Shown here: one piece after another, positions 44,196 to 51,136 of the stretch
How positions within the stretch are numbered: position 1 is the first letter of the stretch
Layout: the number at the start of each line of letters is the position of its first letter
NCBI RefSeq assembly: GCF_012939955.1
Contig: NZ_SPMY01000013.1
Span: 1-51,136 of the forward strand
Reading direction: 5' to 3'
DNA: 51,136 nt
Origin: Candidatus Accumulibacter phosphatis
Lineage (GTDB): Bacteria; Pseudomonadota; Gammaproteobacteria; Burkholderiales; Rhodocyclaceae
Notes under the pieces: generated by a model
Told to the model about the DNA's origin: nothing
What the model saw: the letters and a program-made list of their open reading frames with translations, nothing else
Databases searched by the model: none
Translations under genes and position numbers: made by a program

Positions 44196-45308
44196 TGCCG
44201 CGCCCGATCGAGGCGCGCATCGACCTCCCGGCGTTGCGTCACAATTATCTTGTTGCCAGACAATACGCGTCTCGTCAGCACCGCGAGGCGAAAGCCTGGG
44301 CGGTGGTCAAGGCCAACGCCTACGGGCATGGCCTGCTGCGCGCTGCTGCTGCACTCGGCGACGTCGCTGACGGTTTCGCGCTGCTTGATCTCGACGAGGC
44401 CATCGCCCTGCGCCAGGCCGGCATTCGGCAGCCGATTCTCCTGCTCGAAGGCTTTTTCGAGGCCGCCGATCTGAGTGTTTGCGCGGCCCACGACTTGAGT
44501 GTCGTTGTGCACCGCCTCGAGCAACTACAGATGCTGCGGCAGGCGACACGGGCGACGCCGAGCATGCACCTGCCGATCTATCTGAAGCTCAACAGCGGTA
44601 TGAATCGCCTGGGGATCACGGCGGCCCAGTTGCCGGCCGTGCGGCGCGAACTCGAGGCTGCGCCGGCACTCGGCCCGCTGACTCTGATGACCCACTTTGC
44701 TGAAGCGGACGGCGTCGCTGACGAGCGCTGCATCGCCTGGCAGCTGGAGCGTTTCCTGGCGATGACCGCGGACTGGCCGGCAGCTGCGAATTTTCCGGTC
44801 TCGCTGGCCAACTCGGCGGCCATCCTGCGCTACCCGCAGACCGCGCACGACTGGGCACGGCCGGGGATCATGCTCTACGGTGGCAGTCCGTTCGCCGATG
44901 AGGACGCTGCGAGCTTTGGCTTGCAACCGGTAATGACGTTGCACAGCCGCATCCTGGCGGTGCAGGAAATCGGCATTGGCGAACGCGTCGGTTACGGTGG
45001 CAGCTTTGTCGCGCCAGGGCCGACGCGAGTCGGTATCGTCGCCTGCGGCTACGCCGACGGCTACCCGCGGCACGCCCCGGGCGGCACGCCGATCATCGTC
45101 GCCGGCCGGCGCACGCAGACCCTGGGGCGGGTGTCGATGGACATGCTCGCTTGCGACCTCACCGAGTTGCCCGACGCCGGGGTGGAATAGTCCGGTCGTC
45201 CTTTGGGGCGAGGGCTTGCCAGCCGACGAGGTTGCCAGTGCCGCCGGGACCATCAGCTACGAGCTGTTCTGTGCTCTGGCCCGGCGTGTGCCGGTCGTCG
45301 AAGTTTGA
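44195..45308 (+). CDS. alr: Alanine racemase, frameshifted near its end
   Basis: The intended product is 370 aa. The PLP lysine lies in [14 protein letters not shown] (Lys near residue 39), [13 protein letters not shown] follows, and the catalytic Tyr is in RVGYGGSF (near 268). [16 protein letters not shown] is family-typical. At 45179-45182 four G are present; three would continue the frame into [17 protein letters not shown] and [15 protein letters not shown], ending at TGA 45306. As written the frame stops at 45190 and loses 40 residues, including a helix near the dimer contact. The enzyme makes D-alanine for peptidoglycan. radA starts 3 bases after the alr stop. Confidence 0.88.
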
Positions 45309-45310
45309 GC

Positions 45311-46694
45311 GTGGCCAGGGTAGGGGGGGGGTGCCCGGAAGACGGTTTTTTCGTGTACCGAATGCGGTGCCAGCGCCGCCAAGTGGCAAGGCCAGTGTCC
45401 GGGCTGCGGCGTCTGGAATACGCTCGTCGAGACCCTTGCCGAAGCTGTCGCTGCTGGCCAGCAGCGGCGCTTCGCGGCGCTTGGCGGCACGGCAGGACTA
45501 CAAACCCTCTCGGCCATCGAAGCGCGCGAGGAAGATCGCCTGCCGACCGGCATCAGCGAGTTTGATCGTGCTTTGGGTGGCGGACTGGTTGCCGGCGGGG
45601 TGGTGCTGATCGGCGGCGATCCCGGAATCGGCAAGAGCACGCTGTTGCTGCAGGCGCTTGCGGCCTTGGCTCCGGCGCGCAATGTGCTCTACGTCAGTGG
45701 CGAAGAATCGGGCCAGCAGATTGCCATGCGTGCGCGGCGGCTGGCGCTGGAGACCGGCGACTTGCGCCTGCTCGCCGAGATCAATCTTGAAAAAATCCTC
45801 GCCACGCTGCAAAGCGAACGGCCGCAGGTGGCGGTGATCGATTCGATCCAGACGCTGTGGTCGGAGCAGCTCAATTCGGCGCCGGGATCGGTCGCCCAGG
45901 TGCGCGAATGCGCTGCGCAACTTACCCGTTTGGCCAAGCAGACCGGGATCACGGTGATCCTCGTTGGGCACGTGACCAAGGAGGGCGCTCTGGCCGGGCC
46001 GCGGGTCCTCGAGCACATCGTCGACACGGTGCTCTATTTCGAGGGTGATACGCATTCCAGCTTCCGCTTGATTCGCGCCGTCAAGAATCGCTACGGCGCG
46101 GTCAACGAGATCGGCGTCTTTGCCATGACCGACCGTGGGCTGAAAGGTGTCAGCAACCCGTCGGCGATTTTCCTGTCGCCGCACGGCAGCGAGGTTCCCG
46201 GTTCCTGCGTGCTGGTTACCCAGGAAGGTAGCCGGCCGCTGCTGGTCGAGATCCAGGCGCTGGTTGACCAGGCGCACGGCAATCCACGGCGACTGACGGT
46301 GGGTCTCGATGCGCAGCGCCTGGCGATGCTGCTGGCCGTGCTGCACCGCCACGCCGGTATCGTCTGTTTCGATCAGGACGTTTTCGTGAATGCGGTCGGC
46401 GGCGTCAAGATCGCCGAGCCGGCTGCGGACCTGGCAGTCTTGTTGGCGATCGTCTCTTCACTTAAAAACAAGGCATTACCAGAGAAACTTATTGTGTTTG
46501 GTGAAGTTGGTCTGGCGGGTGAGATACGTCCGGCGCCACGTGGCCAGGAACGCCTTCGCGAAGCGGCCAAGCTCGGCTTTACACGCGCCGTGATTCCCGA
46601 AGCCAACGCCCCCAGACAGCCCCTGGCCGGCATCGAAGTGATCGCCGTGCGGCGGGTTGAAGAGGCCGTACAGCGTCTGCGCGACCTCGAATAA
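45311..46694 (+). CDS. radA: DNA repair protein RadA, frameshifted near its start
   Basis: The intended product is 460 aa, the E. coli length. A GTG start (MARVGGG) is followed by the C4 zinc finger CTECGASAAKWQGQCPGCG. The Walker A motif is GGDPGIGKSTLLLQ, the RadA signature KNRYGAVNEIGVF, and the rest a Lon-like C-terminal domain. Nine G at 45323-45331 shift the frame; eight would join the start to KTVFSCTECG. As written, the frame of the finger is closed by a TAG at 45321. RadA is a branch-migrating helicase that works with RecA in the processing of recombination intermediates. Confidence 0.87.
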
Positions 46695-46816
46695 GAGCGC
46701 AATGCGGAGTGGGGGAAGCGCGCTGCAAGTGAGACCGTTCGAGCACAGGAAGGCGCAGGCTTCACCGGGCGGAACGATTCTCCTTGCCTTTCCCCCCCGC
46801 TAGCTTGTACCTTGCA

Positions 46817-46844
46817 GCCACGGCGGACCGCAGTCCGCCGTGGC
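46817..46844. terminator. Perfect 12-bp stem-loop after radA
   Basis: GCCACGGCGGAC and its exact complement enclose a CGCA loop. It lies 122 bases after the radA stop and 103 before the haem-sensor gene. It lacks a T-run (ACGAAAAATG follows), so it is a strong hairpin but not a classical intrinsic terminator. Confidence 0.5.
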
Positions 46845-46947
46845 ACGAAAAATGCGCATCTGCGCGCCCGAGACCGACAGACAGAGCTGCCCCGACTCGC
46901 AGTGCGCGCTGATTTTCCTTTGCTCATTTGTACAAGGGGAAGCGATC

Positions 46948-47820
46948 ATGGGTCTGCGACTGAAATTCAATCTGGTGCTGTTGCTGGTCTTCGGCGCCGG
47001 CATGGCGGTATCGGCTTACGTATCGCACCGACTGCTGGACGAGAACGCCAAGCAGGAAACATTGCGCAGCGCTGGCCTGATGATGGAGTCGGCGCTGTCG
47101 GTGCGCAGCTACACCGTGGCGCAGGTGAAACCGCTGCTGACAGCGCAGCTGGAGACGACTTTCCTGCCGCAGACGGTACCGGCCTACGCGGCCACCGAGG
47201 TCTTCAACAAGCTGCATAGCAAGTACCCGGATTTCAGCTACAAGGAGGCCACGCTCAATCCCACCAACCCGCGCGACCGCGCGGTCGATTGGGAGAGCGA
47301 CATTGTCCAGAAATTCCGTGGCGATGGGAGCGTCACCGAGTTGGTCGGCGAGCGTGACACGCCAACCGGCCGCATGCTCTACATCGCGCGGCCAATCACC
47401 ATCACGGACCCGGCGTGTCTAGCCTGCCACAGCGTTCCCGCGGCGGCGCCCGCGTCGATGATCAAGATCTACGGCGACAGCAACGGCTTCGGCTGGAAAC
47501 ATATGGAAACCATTGGCGCACAGGTCGTCTCGGTACCCATGTCGCTGCCGCTGGCCAATGCTCGGCGCACCTTCGCGACCTTCATGATTTCGCTGGGGAG
47601 CGTCTTCCTGGCCACTTTCGTGGTCCTCAACCTGATGCTCTCGCTATTGATCATCCAGCCGATTTCGACGCTCTCGGCGGCAGCCGACAAGGTGTCGACG
47701 GGGGACTTCGACGTCCCCGAGTTCCCGGCGCAGGGTGGTGATGAAATCGGCGTGCTGGCCAACTCGTTCAACCGCATGCGCCGCAGTCTGCAAAAAGCGA
47801 TCAAACTGATCGAATCCTGA
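46948..47820 (+). CDS. Tll0287-like haem-c sensor protein ending in HAMP
   Basis: The 290-aa product has a membrane segment at about residues 7-24 and a periplasmic Tll0287-like (DUF3365) domain (30-205) with a c-type haem site CLACH (Cys157, Cys160, His161). A second segment lies at 210-236, and a HAMP domain (237-285; IQPISTLSAAADKVSTGDFD and DEIGVLANSFNRMRRSL). It ends right after HAMP, with no kinase, GGDEF or methyl-accepting domain. Tll0287-like domains sense redox or gas signals. GGGGAAG is the ribosome-binding site. The next gene, 18 bases downstream, is a Ser/Thr protein kinase and is probably its output. A longer frame to 46840 would start inside the hairpin and is rejected. Confidence 0.87.
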   Translation: MGLRLKFNLVLLLVFGAGMAVSAYVSHRLLDENAKQETLRSAGLMMESALSVRSYTVAQVKPLLTAQLETTFLPQTVPAYAATEVFNKLHSKYPDFSYKEATLNPTNPRDRAVDWESDIVQKFRGDGSVTELVGERDTPTGRMLYIARPITITDPACLACHSVPAAAPASMIKIYGDSNGFGWKHMETIGAQVVSVPMSLPLANARRTFATFMISLGSVFLATFVVLNLMLSLLIIQPISTLSAAADKVSTGDFDVPEFPAQGGDEIGVLANSFNRMRRSLQKAIKLIES

Positions 47821-47838
47821 ACGCGGAGTGGCCAGGCC

Positions 47839-49221
47839 ATGACTATCCCGGAACGCATCGGCAAGTACGAAATTCGTCGCGAGCTCGGCAAGGGCGCGAT
47901 GGGCACGGTTTACGAAGGTTTTGACCCGGTCATCGAGCGCCCGGTAGCGATCAAGACGATTCTTGCCGAGTACCTGGCGAACGTCGAAGTGGATTCGGCG
48001 GTGATGCGCTTCAAACGCGAGGCGCAAGCCGGCGGCAAGCTGCATCACCCGGGAATCGTCGGCGTCTACGAGTTTGGCGAGGACGAGAAGATGGCGTTCA
48101 TCGTCATGGAGTACGTGCAGGGGAAGGAGCTGCGCAAGCTGATGCGCGAGCGCGGGCGCTTCGAGTTGATCGACGTCTTCGAGGTGATGAAGCAACTACT
48201 CGCCGCGCTCGACTATTCGCACAAAAGCGGCGTCGTGCACCGCGATATCAAGCCCGGCAACCTGATGGTGCTCAGCGGCATGAAAATCAAGGTCATGGAC
48301 TTCGGCGTCGCCAGGGTCGAGAGCTCCTCGCTTACCCGGGTTGGCTCGGTGGTCGGGACGCCGACGCATATTGCTCCCGAGCAGCTGCTCGGTCTGCCCA
48401 CCGATGGTCGCTGCGACCTCTGGGCGGCCGGGGTGATCCTCTACGAGCTGCTTACCGGACACGGGCCATTTGTCGCTGAAACGCCGGTTACGGTGATGCA
48501 CAAGGTCCTCCACGCCGACCCCGCGGCGCCGTCGTCGATCGTCGCTTCGCTGCCGCCCGCCTTCGATGCGCTCGTCGCCCGCGCACTGGCGAAAAAGCCG
48601 GACGAGCGCTACCAGAGCGCGCGCGACTTCGCTGGCGCCCTGGTGAGCGCTTTCCTGAAGAGCCGGCCGGGGAGCGCAGCCGGGCAAGTGGCGGAGAAAC
48701 CCGCGCGCAGCCTTGCCGTTGACAGCGCGCCGACGGCGCCGCAGATGACGCTGCCTCCGGAAACTCTGGCCGAGATCGAGTCGTCGCTGGTCAAGTCTAT
48801 CGGCCCGCTGGCCAAGCACCTGGTGCGCAAGAGTGCCGCGCACGCCAGGAGCGTCGAGGAATTCAATACCGAGCTGGCGGACAATATTCCCGAGGGTAGC
48901 GAGCGCTTTGAATTCCTCAGACGCATCGAGCGGCTGGAGAAGGCACCGTCTGCGTCAATCCCGCCCGTAGCCGCCAAGTCGCCCACGACAAGCACGAGTC
49001 CTGCCGACACCACAGCAGCCCAGACGGCCGGGGTCGTCTTCGACCCGGTGATGCTTGCCACCGCCGAGAAGCGCCTCGCGCAGTACGTCGGGCCGCTCGC
49101 CAAGGTGCTCATCAAGCGGGCGGCCAACGATTCCGGCGACCTCGGGGAACTGTACCGAAAGCTCGCCGAACATATCGACTCGGAACGCGAACGTGGCGAC
49201 TTCCTCAAGGGTCTCGGCTAG
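47839..49221 (+). CDS. Serine/threonine protein kinase with C-terminal tandem repeat domains
   Basis: The 460-aa product has no membrane segment. The Hanks-type kinase domain is at residues 8-270: P-loop GKGAMGTVYEG (18-28), Lys39 in VAIK, catalytic HRDIKPGN (134-141), DFG at 154-156, and an activation loop SSSLTRVGSVVGTPTHIAPE. A linker with Ser/Thr/Pro (about 280-310, 375-405) joins two copies of an about 55-residue helical module: ETLAEIESSLVKSIGPLAKH (near 312) and VMLATAEKRLAQYVGPLAKV (near 404). The repeated GPLAK core is of the type seen in other bacterial kinases (DUF8082-like); its function is unknown. It is coupled to the haem-HAMP sensor upstream and presumably signals redox state. 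Confidence 0.9.
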   Translation: MTIPERIGKYEIRRELGKGAMGTVYEGFDPVIERPVAIKTILAEYLANVEVDSAVMRFKREAQAGGKLHHPGIVGVYEFGEDEKMAFIVMEYVQGKELRKLMRERGRFELIDVFEVMKQLLAALDYSHKSGVVHRDIKPGNLMVLSGMKIKVMDFGVARVESSSLTRVGSVVGTPTHIAPEQLLGLPTDGRCDLWAAGVILYELLTGHGPFVAETPVTVMHKVLHADPAAPSSIVASLPPAFDALVARALAKKPDERYQSARDFAGALVSAFLKSRPGSAAGQVAEKPARSLAVDSAPTAPQMTLPPETLAEIESSLVKSIGPLAKHLVRKSAAHARSVEEFNTELADNIPEGSERFEFLRRIERLEKAPSASIPPVAAKSPTTSTSPADTTAAQTAGVVFDPVMLATAEKRLAQYVGPLAKVLIKRAANDSGDLGELYRKLAEHIDSERERGDFLKGLG

Positions 49222-49233
49222 CAGCGCTTAGCC

Positions 49234-49255
49234 GCGGGTAGCGCCTGCTGCCCGC
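49234..49255. terminator. Stem-loop between convergent kinase and ettA genes
   Basis: GCGGGTAGC and GCTGCCCGC pair over 9 bp (one G.T) around GCCT, between the two stop codons. It could serve both strands. T-runs are absent. Confidence 0.4.
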
Positions 49256-49264
49256 AGCTGCCAG

Positions 49265-50930
49265 CTAGCGCGTGATCGGCTTGTAGCGAATCCGCTTCGG
49301 CTTGGCGGCCTCCGCGCCAAGGCGGCGGATTTTCTCTTCCTCATACTCGTGGTAGTTGCCGTTGAAGAAGGACCATTGCGATTCGCCTTCGCAGGCCAGG
49401 ATGTGCGTGCAGATGCGGTCAAGAAACCAGCGGTCGTGTGAAATGACCAGCACGCTGCCGGCGAATTCGAGCAAGGCGTCTTCGAGGGCGCGCAGCGTTT
49501 CGACGTCCAGGTCATTCGACGGCTCGTCGAGCAGCAGGACGTTGCCGCCAGCGATCAGCGTCTTGGCCATGTGCAGGCGACCCCGTTCACCGCCGGAGAG
49601 CTGGCCGACCCGTTTTTGCTGATCGGAACCCTTGAAATTGAAGCGGCTGATGTAGGCCCGCGCCGATGTTTCGTACTTGCCGACGGTGAGCACGTCGGCG
49701 CCCCCCGAGATCTCCTCGAAAACGGTCTTCTCACCGTCCAGGCAATCACGGCTCTGGTCGACATAGGCGAGTTTGACCGTGCTGCCAATTTCGACTTCGC
49801 CGGAATCAGGGGTTTCGGCGCCGATCAGCATCCGGAAGAGGGTGGATTTGCCGGCCCCGTTGGGGCCGATGATGCCGACGATGGCACCGGGCGGGACGCT
49901 GAAGCTGAGCTTGTCGATCAGCAGGCGGTCGCCAAAGGACTTGCTGACCTCCTTGAACTCGATTACCTGGTTGCCCAGGCGCTCGCCGACCGGGATGAAA
50001 ATCTCCTGCGTTTCGTTGCGCTGCTGGTATTCGACGCTGCTCAGTTCGTCAAAGCGCGACAGCCGTGCCTTGCTCTTGGCCTGGCGTGCTTTTGGGCTTT
50101 GCCGTACCCATTCCAGTTCCTGTTTCATGGTCCGGATGCGGCCTGCTTCCTGCTTGGCCTCGGTTTCCAGGCGTGCTTCCTTCTGCTCCAGCCAGCTCGA
50201 GTAGTTGCCTTTCCAGGGGATGCCCTGGCCGCGGTCGAGTTCGAGAATCCACTCGGCGGCGTTGTCGAGGAAGTAGCGGTCATGGGTGACGGCGACCACC
50301 GTGCCCGGGAAGCGCACCAGGAACTGTTCGAGCCACTCCACCGATTCCGCATCGAGGTGGTTGGTCGGCTCGTCGAGGAGCAGCATGTCCGGCTGCGAGA
50401 GCAGCAGCTTGCACAGCGCGACGCGGCGTTTTTTCGCCGCCGGAGAGTTTGCCGATCTGCGCGTCCCAGGGTGGCAGGCGCAGTGCGTCGGCGGCCAGTT
50501 CGAGCTGGCTGCCGACGTCTGAGCCGGCAGTGGCCAGGATCGCCTCCAGGCGGGCCTGTTCCTCGGCCAGCTTGTCGAAATCGGCATCGGCTTCGCCGTA
50601 CGCGGTGTAGACCTCTTCCAGCTTCGCTTGCGCCTGGAAAACTTCGCCCAGGCCGGATTCGACTTCCTGGCGGACCGTCGCTTCCGGGTCGAGTTCGGGC
50701 TCCTGGGCCAGATAGCCGATCTTGAGGTTGGGCATCGGCGTCGCTTCGCCGATGATGTCGTGGTCGAGGCCGGCCATGATGCGCAGAACCGTCGATTTGC
50801 CCGAGCCGTTGAGACCCAGGAGGCCGATCTTGGCGCCGGGGAAGAAGGAGAGCGAGATGTCTTTGATGATCTGGCGTTTGGGCGGGACGATCTTGCCCAC
50901 GCGGTTCATCGTGAATACGTATTGAGCCAT
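49265..50930 (-). CDS. ettA: Energy-dependent translational throttle protein EttA, frameshifted
   Basis: The intended product is 554 aa (E. coli EttA is 555). It starts [20 protein letters not shown]. Two ABC ATPase modules have Walker A motifs GLNGSGKST and GPNGAGKST and signature LSGGEKRR and LSGGERGR; between them is the arm/linker helix with many charged residues. Six T at 50427-50432 carry one base too many (GGCGAAAAAACGC on the coding strand). With five, [20 protein letters not shown] reads through. As written, the frame is split into two parts. EttA is an ABC-F protein that gates the ribosome's first peptide bond according to ATP level. The 206 bases to the window end show nothing else recognised. 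Confidence 0.9.
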
Positions 50931-51136
50931 GGCCTTGCGTGTCAATCCGAAGGTGGAAAAGCGGTCGGCAGGCACCCGCTGAATGGCGCCCGAAAGGCGC
51001 AAGTCTACCCGAGACTGACGGCCAGTGGCCGGTGAAGCGTCACACGGCGCAATCGAAACCCTGCCATAGACCAAACAAAGCTACCGCCGCAATAGTTTAT
51101 GCAGCCAAGGCGCCCGACTGCCGCCCCCGCCCGAGC

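Noticed and set aside
38612-45331. Phase-variable poly-G tracts
   Set aside because: The genes affected (alr, radA, TPM) are not contingency genes, and A/T runs in lplT and ettA are shifted in the same way, so a technical cause is more likely.

Overview
The window is GC-rich DNA with tightly packed, often overlapping genes. The mixture of families (tsaB-rimI-family 4 uracil-DNA glycosylase operon, lplT/alr/radA block, alpha-proteobacterial-type serC with a short serA, a phenylpyruvate-type decarboxylase beside an Lrp regulator, many c-di-GMP proteins) points to a betaproteobacterium, probably of the Rhodocyclales. An Accumulibacter-like organism is my best guess, but this is inference from gene content only. 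No rRNA, tRNA, CRISPR array, integrase or transposase was found.

Layout. 0.3-7.7 kb is a small-protein stress island: two CsbD-like proteins, a GlsB/YeaQ membrane protein, a BON lipoprotein and a coiled-coil protein. A glsB-BON pair occurs twice here, each copy having lost a different gene. Embedded on the minus strand is an Anbu (proteasome-like) - N-formylglutamate amidohydrolase - transglutaminase operon, followed by a CPA1 antiporter. 7.8-18 kb holds an AI-2E family transporter and a giant cyclic beta-1,2-glucan synthase (2900 aa). 18.1-21.1 kb (minus) is an operon of two periplasmic solute-binding proteins and a membrane diguanylate cyclase. 21.3-25.1 kb carries an FtsX-type permease and a SixA-NUDIX fusion; 25.2-27.7 kb carries serC-serA. 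28.0-34.8 kb is a signalling array: receiver-PAS-histidine kinase, single-domain response regulator, receiver-PAS-GGDEF, and membrane PAS-GGDEF-EAL, joined by short overlaps and two tiny possible ORFs. 35.1-37.1 kb is tsaB-rimI-udg; 37.2-39.2 kb is lemA with two TPM-domain genes. 39.2-41.7 kb is an Lrp regulator divergent from a thiamine-diphosphate 2-keto acid decarboxylase with a clear operator-like inverted repeat. 41.8-46.7 kb is lplT, a LysR regulator, alr and radA. 46.9-49.2 kb pairs a haem-c sensor ending in HAMP with a Ser/Thr kinase. 49.3-50.9 kb is ettA.

Two cross-cutting observations. First, five genes between 38.6 and 50.4 kb (TPM gene, lplT twice, alr, radA, ettA) are broken by six single-base insertions, each within a homopolymer run. 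Removing one base at each site restores reading frames of 294, 420, 370, 460 and 554 aa, so these look like base-calling or assembly errors rather than gene decay. Second, two dispersed intergenic repeat families are present: a double-hairpin element (four copies, three of them next to an AACGGTCATGA inverted repeat) and a structured element of about 207 bp with 22-23 bp terminal inverted repeats between the second TPM gene and lrp, with a partial relative at 27.9 kb.
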